Source: Bacteroidota bacterium
GTDB taxonomy: Bacteria; Bacteroidota; Ignavibacteria; UBA10030; UBA6906
Reading direction: 5' to 3'
Length of the DNA stretch: 8,981 bases
NCBI GenBank assembly: GCA_003541875.1
Contig: DPLS01000191.1
Location: 453 to 9,433, forward strand
Of the stretch, positions 1 through 6,298 are shown in pieces. The notes under the pieces were generated by a model. It searched no databases. It was not told the origin of the DNA and saw only the letters and a list, made by a program, of their open reading frames with translations. The first letter of the stretch is position 1. Each line of letters starts with the position of its first letter. A program made the translations under genes and the position numbers.

Positions 1-65
1 ATTTGTTCGAAACAAAGAACCAGTTTGCTAAGGGTGTCGAGTTATTAAAAAAGTACATCCAATAA
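1..65 (+). CDS. C-terminal end of an upstream gene (partial, unknown)
   Basis: An open frame enters from the left edge and ends at TAA 63-65, immediately followed by a second in-frame TAA (66-68). It leaves about 20 readable residues, ending in the Lys/Leu-rich stretch VELLKKYIQ, which looks like an amphipathic helix. The other two forward frames close at 30 and 48, so this is the frame with the longest open stretch and the most protein-like composition. It stops 19 bases before the next start, the same tight packing as the rest of the window. By position it could be the gene for the missing terminase ATPase or a small unrelated protein. The tail has no recognisable motif and too little is present to assign a function. 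Confidence 0.45.
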   Translation, partial: LFETKNQFAKGVELLKKYIQ

Positions 66-73
66 TAAATAAA

Positions 74-79
74 GGGGAA
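74..79 (+). promoter_or_regulatory. Ribosome binding site for the small zinc-ribbon gene
   Basis: A purine-rich GGGGAA lies 5 bases upstream of the ATG at 85. It is a good Shine-Dalgarno match and the main reason to accept the 62-residue gene that starts there, even though that gene overlaps the terminase reading frame. Confidence 0.6.
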
Positions 80-84
80 GCGGC

Positions 85-273
85 ATGAAATGTCCTTGCT
101 GTAAAAAAGAAGCCGATTGGGATGAAAACTATGGCATCTACCGATGCCTGAATTGCCGAACGGGGCGAGGGTTCACCGACATGCTTTTTAGTGAAGAACT
201 TGCGAAGCAGCTTACCTTTGAATTCAAATGCTGGAAGCATGATCCGCAGGTGTTCCGACATGAAGGGAGTTAA
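85..273 (+). CDS. Small zinc-ribbon protein
   Basis: This predicted 62-residue protein carries two CxxC pairs (C3/C6 and C21/C24) separated by 14 residues with aromatic positions between them. That is the pattern of a short zinc ribbon binding one structural Zn ion. Residues 30-60 look helical and carry no further motif. The ATG follows a good Shine-Dalgarno sequence (GGGGAA, 74-79). The 3' end overlaps the likely terminase start (ATG 260) by 14 bases in another frame, suggesting translational coupling. Small zinc ribbons are common in phage genomes as nucleic-acid-binding or protein-docking modules. Lying directly upstream of the terminase nuclease, it could take part in packaging, but that is inference from position only. 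The family is not recognised. Confidence 0.7.
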   Translation: MKCPCCKKEADWDENYGIYRCLNCRTGRGFTDMLFSEELAKQLTFEFKCWKHDPQVFRHEGS

Positions 274-1249
274 GCATTACCGAAGCGATTCCGGATTCCA
301 TTGCATTCGGGTGCATTACTCTGCCGACCCCGAGAAGGACCCCTTAACGGTCGCAGGCGCCGCATGGTTCGCCAAGGCTATAGAAGGATACCCCGGAGGC
401 GTGAAGTCCTCTGCGTGGCGTCAGGAAATGGAAATCGATTGGGATTCCACGGGTGGAGAGCTTGTGTTCCCGCAGTTGTCCGAATACGAGGAAGACATAG
501 TGATTCGTCCCTTCACTGTTCCCGAGAGTTGGGCGCTATACGCATCATTCGACTTTGGACACAGAAACCCGAGTTCCTTTCATGTCTACGCAATCGACCA
601 CGACGGGGATATTTGGGTTATATGGGAATACTACCGCGCCGGGGTTGGATACAGGAAAACCGCGCAGTCAATAAGGGCATGTCCGCATTGGGATGCTATT
701 CAGTACATGCCCATTGCCGATCCCTCGATTTGGGCGGAGAATCAGCAAAACCCAAACGGCGGCGTTGACGCTCCCATGAAGTCCATTGCTCAGTTGTTTG
801 CGGAGCTTCCAGAAAGCGAACAGATATTTTTCGCGCCGGGTAAGAAGGGCGGAGACATAACCATTGCCGAAAAGATCAACGGCAATCTTTGGGAAGTTCC
901 CGACATTGCCGCCCGTCCTCATGATTGGAAATTCAAGCCAAGGCTTCATATCTTCGCTACGTGCCCGATGATGATATGGGAACTGAGGAAGATCCGATAC
1001 AAAGATTGGTCGGCGACAATGCAAGAGCAAAGGAATATTCAAGAGGAAATCGTTGACCGGGACAATCACGCATTTGACGACCTGAAAATGTTTCTCACTT
1101 TGTTCTTCACCGCTCCGGAACAAATGAAAGAACCGAAATTTGTAAAGCTGAAACAAATTGATCCGGTGAGCTACGAAGAGTGGAAGCGCGTTGACGACAT
1201 GCATCGCATGGGTCCCAAAGATGGGCGGGGAATGGGGGAGTTTGAATGA
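260..1249 (+). CDS. terL: Large terminase, nuclease domain only (TerL C-terminal half)
   Basis: This predicted 329-residue protein matches the headful nuclease half of a large terminase (RNase H/RuvC-like fold), which cuts concatemeric phage DNA at the start and end of packaging. Three acidic metal-binding sites are visible: D98 in SFDFGHRNP at a strand end, D154 in PIADPSIW, and D273/D274 in DNHAFDDLKMFL. The preceding HYSADPEKDP and WRQEMEIDWDSTGGELVFP (residues 53-71) are typical of the linker between ATPase and nuclease in this terminase group. The Walker A/B ATPase domain, normally about 200-250 residues ahead of this point, is absent, and the frame is closed by TGA at 149. I chose ATG 260 because family-like sequence starts there; GTG 191 and ATG 239 would add a non-conserved leader and lack a better SD. 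It ends in an ATGA overlap with the next gene. The ATPase is presumably a separate upstream gene, or the gene has been split. Confidence 0.88.
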   Translation: MKGVKHYRSDSGFHCIRVHYSADPEKDPLTVAGAAWFAKAIEGYPGGVKSSAWRQEMEIDWDSTGGELVFPQLSEYEEDIVIRPFTVPESWALYASFDFGHRNPSSFHVYAIDHDGDIWVIWEYYRAGVGYRKTAQSIRACPHWDAIQYMPIADPSIWAENQQNPNGGVDAPMKSIAQLFAELPESEQIFFAPGKKGGDITIAEKINGNLWEVPDIAARPHDWKFKPRLHIFATCPMMIWELRKIRYKDWSATMQEQRNIQEEIVDRDNHAFDDLKMFLTLFFTAPEQMKEPKFVKLKQIDPVSYEEWKRVDDMHRMGPKDGRGMGEFE

Positions 1250-1779
1250 GCATGGCCCCACAGGCAACCGACCCTGAATTTATACTCGCAGTCCTGCGGG
1301 CGTATTACCGGGAGGGCGAGGTGTCGGTAGTCCCAAAGCCTAACGTGTATGCTGTCGATGTCCGTTGCCCCGATGGAACCTTTGAGGTTTCAATGCTGGA
1401 GGTTAGGCGGGCTGCAAGCAGGGACGGCCTCGCCAGACTGTTTGCAGCCAAAGTTCGCAATCTCCAGCTTCAGAGCGCAGAGGTAGCGGCACGGCGCAGG
1501 ATAGTTCAAAGGCTAGTGACGTCCTCTGTTGTTAGGTCTTCTAGCAGCATGGTAATTCCGACGACGACACAAAGCGGGACGATATCCTACGTGGGTACAA
1601 TAACAACGAATCCTTGGGAGATGGTTCAAGCTGCGCAAACAGCGCTGGACGCCGAAGGAGAAATCCTCACACGAGAGCTGATTGGAGCCATACTGGAAGA
1701 TACAAATAAGAAAGTAGAACAGATGAAGCCGAAACCAACGGGCCGCGCAATTTCGATAAGGAAAGACGATGACAAATAA
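1246..1779 (+). CDS. Hypothetical protein between terminase and methyltransferase
   Basis: I do not recognise this 177-residue protein. The start overlaps the terminase stop in ATGA and has a strong Shine-Dalgarno sequence (GGGGGAG, 1234-1240). A second ATG two codons on gives MSM. Visible structure: a helix near residues 9-23, a beta-rich part at about 25-50 (VSVVPKPNVYAVDV), an Arg/Ala-rich helix at about 56-90, a Ser/Thr-rich stretch at about 92-120, a helical segment at about 122-157, and a Lys/Arg-rich polar tail ending KDDDK. There is no signal peptide, membrane segment or cysteine pair. The single cysteine is at about residue 41. Its place right after the terminase suggests a packaging or head-assembly accessory, but nothing in the sequence proves it. 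Confidence 0.8.
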   Translation: MSMAPQATDPEFILAVLRAYYREGEVSVVPKPNVYAVDVRCPDGTFEVSMLEVRRAASRDGLARLFAAKVRNLQLQSAEVAARRRIVQRLVTSSVVRSSSSMVIPTTTQSGTISYVGTITTNPWEMVQAAQTALDAEGEILTRELIGAILEDTNKKVEQMKPKPTGRAISIRKDDDK

Positions 1780-2287
1780 ACCGCTGTGGATAAATCTAGG
1801 ATGCAGTGACGACATTAAGCCCGGATATGTAAACGTGGACATGCGGTCCTTTTCGGCAGAAGATCAAGAAAGGGCCGTCTGTCTATGGGCTGACCTCCGA
1901 GTAAGCTGGCCTTGTGTGGATTCGACGGTCGATTTTATTCTCGCAAAAGACATCATCGAACATTTGCCAGACAAGATCCACACGATGAATGAAGCATGGA
2001 GAGTGCTTAAACCGGGAGGCGTCATGCAGGTCGAAGTTCCTACGACAGAAGGGCGCGGAGCCTTCCAAGACCCAACACATGTTTCCTATTGGAACGCCAA
2101 CAGCTTTTTTTACTTCGAACATGGGAATGCCCACAGGGAGCGGTTTGGGGAAGACTACGGAGTAAGGGCGCGGTTTGAAATCGTGCAATATAAACACGAA
2201 AGATTGGCCGACGAAGTTACCAAACTCAATATCACACTCAAGGCGGTTAAACCTGATGCTGACAAATGCGATTCACCGATGGAGTGA
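1769..2287 (+). CDS. Class I SAM-dependent methyltransferase (Methyltransf_11-like)
   Basis: This 172-residue protein is a compact Rossmann-fold methyltransferase. Motif I is INLGCSDD (residues 8-15), with an acidic residue at the end of strand 2 (D24 in NVDM). An acidic/hydrophobic pair for adenine contact is likely at D42-L43. The post-I block DFILAKDIIEHLPD runs from 55 to 68, and AWRVLKPGGVMQVEVP (76-91) is the family's conserved helix-strand pair. A following DPTHVSYWN motif is frequent in methyltransferases of polysaccharide and phage modification loci. Length is normal for a small methyltransferase without a target-recognition domain, so a DNA methylase of the restriction type is unlikely. 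It overlaps the upstream gene by 11 bases (GGA at 1760-1762 as SD) and the radical SAM gene by about 32. Given three glycosyltransferases downstream, a sugar or small-molecule acceptor is most plausible; the true substrate is unknown. Confidence 0.88.
   Translation: MTNKPLWINLGCSDDIKPGYVNVDMRSFSAEDQERAVCLWADLRVSWPCVDSTVDFILAKDIIEHLPDKIHTMNEAWRVLKPGGVMQVEVPTTEGRGAFQDPTHVSYWNANSFFYFEHGNAHRERFGEDYGVRARFEIVQYKHERLADEVTKLNITLKAVKPDADKCDSPME
2240..2246 (+). promoter_or_regulatory. Ribosome binding site that sets the radical SAM start
   Basis: AAGGCGG lies 9 bases before ATG 2256, inside the end of the methyltransferase gene. The earlier in-frame start at 2175 would add 27 polar residues and overlap the methyltransferase by more than 110 bases, so 2256 is preferred. 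Confidence 0.5.
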
Positions 2288-3269
2288 CGTTCTAAAACTA
2301 CGGCGTGGGGAAAATGTACGTCCGCACTTCGTTGACTTCCATACGTCCGATATATGCAACCACAAATGCATAGGCTGCGCATACCGGGACAAGCACGGCT
2401 CTGAAATGATGAGCGAAGCGGATCATCTCAAGGCGATAATAAGACTATCGGCCTTCGGGGTGAGAGCCTTTGACTTCGCAGGCGGCGGGGAGCCTACCTT
2501 GATGCCGTACTTGCCCCGAATGATGGATGCCATAACAAACAGGGGCGGAGTCTTTGGATTAATTACAAACGGATCAAACCTGACCGACGCAATAATCGAA
2601 GCACTATTGCGCGGGGGTACTTATCTTCGCGTTTCTCTTGAGGCATCAACTCCGTGGCTGTTCCGGAAATACAAACAAGTTCCCGCCATAGAGTTCGTCA
2701 ACATCATAGACAGAGTGCGCCATGTTGTCCAAGTTCGGAACGCAAGGGGGTCAAAGCTGCAAATAGGAATTAAGTTCGGCGTGAGCAAGATTCTACGCGG
2801 GACTCTTCACTACCAGATGATGTTCGATCTTGCCGCACAGCTAGGCGTGGACAGAATTACGGTCAGGTGCTTGAGCCATTTTCCGGAGGAGTTGTCGGGC
2901 AACGAAAGATATGCCGAGTATGCGCTCTTCTCAAAACTCAGGCCCGCTGAACACGCCTATGAAATAAAGGAATCGTTTTTCCCAAATAGATTTGAGAGCG
3001 TTCCGCAATGCTATTTAAATCCCCTGCACACCGTCATGGATCACAAGGGGAATATCTATCTGTGTTGCTATTACTACTACAGGCAGGAGAAGCACAAGAT
3101 TGGGAATATTCTTGATTCCACAATGGAAGATATCTGGATGACGCCGGAGCATATCCAGAAAATAAAAGAGATTGACCGAGACGAATGTGCAAAGGTTGAT
3201 TGCAAATTCTTTCGACACCATCAAGCCGTAGAAGAGGCGGCGACAAGGGGGCAGATATACTTCCTATGA
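2256..3269 (+). CDS. Radical SAM protein with twitch/SPASM-like C-terminus
   Basis: This predicted 337-residue enzyme carries the canonical CX3CX2C cluster motif at C34, C38 and C41 (CNHKCIGC), which binds a 4Fe-4S cluster used to cleave S-adenosylmethionine to a 5'-deoxyadenosyl radical. The barrel continues with GGGEP (76-80), which contacts the SAM amino group, then GLITNG (101-106) and LRVSLEA (124-130). Near the C-terminus C252, followed 13 residues later by G265 and then C270, fits the opening CX9-15GX4C of a SPASM/twitch auxiliary-cluster domain. C271, C311 and C316 may complete a second cluster; fewer cysteines than the seven of a full SPASM suggests a twitch version. The start overlaps the methyltransferase and the stop overlaps the next gene in ATGA, indicating one operon. 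No RiPP precursor is seen beside it. Peptide or protein modification and carbohydrate modification are both possible; its substrate cannot be read from sequence. Confidence 0.9.
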   Translation: MLTNAIHRWSDVLKLRRGENVRPHFVDFHTSDICNHKCIGCAYRDKHGSEMMSEADHLKAIIRLSAFGVRAFDFAGGGEPTLMPYLPRMMDAITNRGGVFGLITNGSNLTDAIIEALLRGGTYLRVSLEASTPWLFRKYKQVPAIEFVNIIDRVRHVVQVRNARGSKLQIGIKFGVSKILRGTLHYQMMFDLAAQLGVDRITVRCLSHFPEELSGNERYAEYALFSKLRPAEHAYEIKESFFPNRFESVPQCYLNPLHTVMDHKGNIYLCCYYYYRQEKHKIGNILDSTMEDIWMTPEHIQKIKEIDRDECAKVDCKFFRHHQAVEEAATRGQIYFL

Positions 3270-4186
3270 AAAAGATAATTGTCACGACCACCATTAACCC
3301 GCCCACAGAAGCAATTCGAAAATACGATTCAATGGAAGACTGGCAATTGATTGTTGTCGGAGATAAAAAGACTCCTGAATACGAACTGGAGCGCGGGATA
3401 TTCCTGGATTGGCAGTACATTCAGATGAGCTATCCCGATCTTGTGGATGTTATCGGATTCAACTCTGTTCGTCTCGGGCGCATGGTGGCTTTCATTGAAG
3501 CCTATCGGCGCGGGGCTATCATACTTGCAAGCGTTGACGATGACTGCATACCATGCGAAGGTTGGGGAAGGAACGTATACGTCGGGGCGAGAATTGCGGC
3601 TTCCGAATGGAAAACCAACGGGATAGCATTTGATCCGCACTACCCTCATGGATACAAAGCATGGCATCGGGGATATCCGTTTGAGGTTGATCGCGCCTGC
3701 GTGGATACGGGCATGGGTGTAATAGAGCCGTTGGTACAAGAGGATCTTTGCTTCGGTGAAAGCGATATTGACGCCTCGCTGCGCCTGATAAGAAGCAAGT
3801 CGTTCGAGCCGAGAGTGGCAGGAGAATACTTCAGTAGGGCGTTCTCTCCAATCAACACACAGAACACATTTATTCACCGAAGCGTGATAAAAGACTTCTA
3901 TGCGAACATCCCCGGCATCGGACGCGCAGACGATATTTGGTCGGGATATATTTTCCAAGCCTTACATCCAAACTCAACGCTGTACTGCTTCCCATCAGCG
4001 ACGCACAGCCAAGACAGGCCAATGACTTCAATCCTTCATGACCTAGAGGAAGAAATTTTCATGTACAAAAACACCGCTGAATTTATATGGCTGCTGCAAG
4101 ACAAGGGTGTTCAGGTCGCCATGCAGACCATGTTGCCGCCGGTGGCGCTGAAGGCTATCGCCGCTTATCGGAGGTACTTCGAATGA
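3266..4186 (+). CDS. STELLO/DUF288-like glycosyltransferase
   Basis: This predicted 306-residue protein starts MKKIIVTTTINPPTEAI, followed by a WQLIVVGDKKTP block (26-37). Both are characteristic of the STELLO/DUF288 glycosyltransferase family, where they form the first strands of a GT-A nucleotide-sugar fold. The conserved asparagine/arginine helix region (FNSVRLGRMVAFIEAYRRGA, about 65-84) leads to the metal-binding triad SVDDDC (D91-D93), expected to bind divalent metal and nucleotide-sugar diphosphate. There is no signal peptide or membrane segment, unlike the membrane-anchored plant members, so it is likely cytoplasmic. Start ATG 3266 overlaps the radical SAM stop in ATGA; starting at 3200 would add an Arg-rich leader unlike the family. 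Downstream it overlaps the next glycosyltransferase in ATGA. Donor and acceptor are unknown. A more distant relation to the UDP-arabinose mutase/RGP group is the main alternative. Confidence 0.75.
   Translation: MKKIIVTTTINPPTEAIRKYDSMEDWQLIVVGDKKTPEYELERGIFLDWQYIQMSYPDLVDVIGFNSVRLGRMVAFIEAYRRGAIILASVDDDCIPCEGWGRNVYVGARIAASEWKTNGIAFDPHYPHGYKAWHRGYPFEVDRACVDTGMGVIEPLVQEDLCFGESDIDASLRLIRSKSFEPRVAGEYFSRAFSPINTQNTFIHRSVIKDFYANIPGIGRADDIWSGYIFQALHPNSTLYCFPSATHSQDRPMTSILHDLEEEIFMYKNTAEFIWLLQDKGVQVAMQTMLPPVALKAIAAYRRYFE
4170..4175 (+). promoter_or_regulatory. Ribosome binding site fixing the GT2 gene start
   Basis: A near-perfect GGAGGT lies 7 bases before ATG 4183 and supports that start over the upstream in-frame ATG at 4087. 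It is inside the last codons of the preceding glycosyltransferase gene, so the two genes are translationally coupled. Confidence 0.7.
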
Positions 4187-4908
4187 TAATCCACTGCTTC
4201 ACCTCTATGCGCAACGAGTCCTACATGGCACCGTTCTTCTTGCGCCATTACGAAGAATTCTGCGACAAGATATTCGTTTGGGACGATGAGTCCACGGATG
4301 GCACACTTGAATTGCTCAAGGCTCACCCGTTAGTTGAAATCCTGCCGCTGGAGATCCATGGCATTGATGACGCCTACAATCAAAAGATCCGCAGCGAGAC
4401 GTATCGCAGGCTGTCTCGGGGAATAGCAGATTGGGTGATGATTGTCGATTGTGATGAGTTTTTTTATTCCCCACATCTTCTGGAAAATCTGGAATTTCAA
4501 ATGAGGCTTCCCAATAGTTCTATTATGGCCGAGGGATGGCAAATGATTTCGGAAGACTATCCCGCAGTAGCAACGACGGAGAATCTTTACGACAAAATAA
4601 AAGAGGGAGTTCAGGACCACATGTACGATCGCTTGATATTCGATCCAGACTTGGACGTAACGGTTGGGATTGGTCATCACTCATACTCTTTGAACGGCTA
4701 TCCGACAAGGATCAGCGGAATCAAGCTCCTGCACTTCAAATACATGGGATTGGAATACATGAGCAAGCGCAACGCAAAAGCCTATAAGCGCCTTGTAAAA
4801 AACAATCTCGACCACGGGTGGGGAATTCATTCTTCGCCGGGGTGGAATGGCGTTTATTCCGAGGCGTGGTATCGGGAAGCGCTGAAAAATAAAGTGAAGT
4901 GCATATAA
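4183..4908 (+). CDS. GT2-type glycosyltransferase (Glyco_tranf_2_4-like)
   Basis: This 241-residue protein has the landmarks of a small GT-A family 2 enzyme: an N-terminal strand followed by MRNESYM (9-15), the nucleotide-binding block VWDDESTDGT (32-41) and the metal-binding DxD within DWVMIVDCDEFF (D89, D91, E92). This arrangement matches the Glyco_tranf_2_4 group, where NE..., D(D/G)xSTDGT and DxDEF occur in the same order. The C-terminal half contains histidine- and aromatic-rich segments (IGHHSY, LLHFKYMG) that probably shape the acceptor site. There are no membrane helices, so it is a soluble, cytoplasmic enzyme. It begins in an ATGA overlap with the STELLO-like gene behind a strong SD (4170-4175). 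It is followed by a 45-base gap, the largest break in the window. Sugar donor and acceptor are unknown. Confidence 0.88.
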   Translation: MIIHCFTSMRNESYMAPFFLRHYEEFCDKIFVWDDESTDGTLELLKAHPLVEILPLEIHGIDDAYNQKIRSETYRRLSRGIADWVMIVDCDEFFYSPHLLENLEFQMRLPNSSIMAEGWQMISEDYPAVATTENLYDKIKEGVQDHMYDRLIFDPDLDVTVGIGHHSYSLNGYPTRISGIKLLHFKYMGLEYMSKRNAKAYKRLVKNNLDHGWGIHSSPGWNGVYSEAWYREALKNKVKCI

Positions 4909-4953
4909 AATTGCTTTAGTTTTAAGCGGACCTGTGTTGTAGGTTTCTCCTGT

Positions 4954-5244
4954 ATGTTCAATCTGCGACTAACCACAAAGAGAGAGTTGGCGCTGCTTAA
5001 CGCAACCATTGGAGGGATGCGCGATGAAATAAGCAACCTTCGTGTTCTCGTCGAACATGAGCGGAAAAGGGCGGAGGCCGCAATCAATCTGCTGCTGATG
5101 CGGACACAGAAAGCAGTGATTGACGTAGAGCCGTCGCCCTTGACGCTGGAGCAAGAGAACAACGTAAAGGAGGCCGCGTTAAACATCTTTGGTGACGACT
5201 ACTCCGAACAAGAGCTAATGGAGAAGCTACAACATGACAGATAA
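4954..5244 (+). CDS. Small coiled-coil protein of unknown function
   Basis: This 96-residue protein has a heptad-like helix at about residues 8-48 (KRELALLNATIGGMRDEISN, continuing through a charged Glu/Arg/Lys run), pointing to a coiled coil or helical hairpin. A polar linker and an acidic C-terminus follow (FGDDYSEQELMEKL). No cysteine or catalytic motif is seen. The ribosome site is weak: AGG at 4941-4943 is 10 bases from the ATG, and it falls in the right arm of a possible 6-bp imperfect stem (4928-4946). The 3' end overlaps the next glycosyltransferase by 11 bases (ATGACAGATAA), so the two are likely co-translated. It could be an oligomerisation partner of that enzyme, or a small head protein. 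I do not recognise the family. Confidence 0.75.
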   Translation: MFNLRLTTKRELALLNATIGGMRDEISNLRVLVEHERKRAEAAINLLLMRTQKAVIDVEPSPLTLEQENNVKEAALNIFGDDYSEQELMEKLQHDR

Positions 5245-6262
5245 CTCCCCGGTCCTGCCCGACGATGTTATGCAAGACCTTCAGGAAAAGCAAAAAGTAG
5301 AAGAGCTTCGCAAGGAACTTCAAGAGACATCCAGAATCATTGAACGGGCACCTAACGCAACGAAAGTCTTTGTCGGCATACCCAACATGAACACCTTGAA
5401 TGTCGGATTGGTGACAAAGCTTTTTGCATGGGCGCGTGACCCGGAATACTTCCCGTGGTATCACTTTGTCACAGAAAAGCGGCACACGGACTACGCCAGA
5501 AATATTCTGGCGGATGAGTTCCTGAAAACAAACTGTGCGTTTATGGTGATGGTTGACGCAGACGTTGATCCGAACATCGGGCTCCTGTCCCTTGTCAAGC
5601 ACAACAAAGACATAATCGCGGCGAACGTCCATTGCTGGATGAACAACGAGCTAATCCCCTCACTCTGGCAGATGGCGGAATGCGAACAGTGTTTCTGCCT
5701 GAAGAAATTCACAGAAGAGCACATCGTTCATGATCCCTCGCAGTATTTTGAAAAGGACGGCTACCTATATCGGTGGCTTGGAGAGGTTCAGCGCTTTGAA
5801 AAGTTCGCGCATCGCAATGGAATTCTCGGAGGCATGAAGTGTAGATGCGAAGGAACCGGGTTAGATCCTTGGGTGTTCCGCACATGGCAGACCCCGCCGC
5901 CCCCCGGCGTGATTCAGGAAATCCATTCGGTTGGATCGGCGGCAATGGTAGTTCGACGGAACGTAGTCGAGGCGGTGAACAAGCCTCAGTTCATGTTTCT
6001 ATACAGGCCATCGAGAGAAATTCTTCTCACGGAAGACCATTATTTCTGCTGGAAGGCTTCCAAGCACGGATTCAAGATTTGGGGTGACTTTGAAATGCTA
6101 TGCAGTCACTACAAGCTAGTTGATCTTCTTGGGATTCTTCAGAGAATGTACAAGAGCTTTAATGCAGGGATTGAATTTCAGAAGACACAGCAAAGACCCT
6201 ATCAGATCATTGTTCCGACTCCGGACGAAGTAGCACAAATGGCCCCCTCTTTGCCGATTTGA
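5234..6262 (+). CDS. GT-A glycosyltransferase with an internal cysteine cluster
   Basis: This 342-residue protein begins with a charged, probably helical segment (10-38). The GT-A core opens with KVFVGIPNMN (44-53), followed by an Arg-Asn pair (R89-N90) and the DxD block VMVDADVDPN (105-114; D108, D110, D112) for metal and nucleotide-sugar binding. Late in the protein ILLTEDHYFCWKASKHG (263-279) has the ED and aromatic residues typical of the catalytic/acceptor part of such enzymes, and SHYK follows. Between the halves, C150, C153, C155, C203 and C205 could hold a zinc ion, an uncommon insertion for a glycosyltransferase. SD is GGAGA at 5220-5224. It overlaps the coiled-coil gene by 11 bases and ends 36 bases before the portal. 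Its place beside the portal suggests that virion proteins could be acceptors, but this is inference. Confidence 0.85.
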   Translation: MTDNSPVLPDDVMQDLQEKQKVEELRKELQETSRIIERAPNATKVFVGIPNMNTLNVGLVTKLFAWARDPEYFPWYHFVTEKRHTDYARNILADEFLKTNCAFMVMVDADVDPNIGLLSLVKHNKDIIAANVHCWMNNELIPSLWQMAECEQCFCLKKFTEEHIVHDPSQYFEKDGYLYRWLGEVQRFEKFAHRNGILGGMKCRCEGTGLDPWVFRTWQTPPPPGVIQEIHSVGSAAMVVRRNVVEAVNKPQFMFLYRPSREILLTEDHYFCWKASKHGFKIWGDFEMLCSHYKLVDLLGILQRMYKSFNAGIEFQKTQQRPYQIIVPTPDEVAQMAPSLPI

Positions 6263-6298
6263 GTTGACCTATTTTCCGTTTGTGGTAGTGGGTAAGAC

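Noticed and set aside
191..259. Longer terminase reading frame beginning at GTG 191 or ATG 239
   Set aside because: The extra 7-23 residues resemble no terminase sequence, have no good SD, and read through the zinc-ribbon gene in another frame; ATG 260 fits the family alignment better.
152..273. Programmed frameshift fusing the zinc ribbon to the terminase nuclease
   Set aside because: The frames overlap over 122 bases but no slippery heptamer or downstream structure is evident, and each gene has its own plausible start.
668..1267. Antisense frame (199 aa) opposite the terminase nuclease
   Set aside because: It overlaps a well-supported gene entirely and shows no domain or start signal.
2256..3269. 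Radical SAM/SPASM protein as part of a RiPP (modified peptide) cluster
   Set aside because: No short precursor-like gene, transporter or peptidase lies beside it; neighbours are a methyltransferase and glycosyltransferases within a phage head module.
4928..4946. Possible hairpin GGACCT / AGGTTT in the 45-base gap
   Set aside because: Only four Watson-Crick pairs plus two G-U pairs and no T-tract follow, so it does not qualify as an intrinsic terminator; a role in masking the weak SD at 4941 is possible but unsupported.
6264..6291. TTGACC followed 16 bases later by TAGTGG before the portal gene, resembling a promoter
   Set aside because: The -35 is acceptable but the -10 matches the consensus poorly, and the gap is only 36 bases in an otherwise continuous operon.
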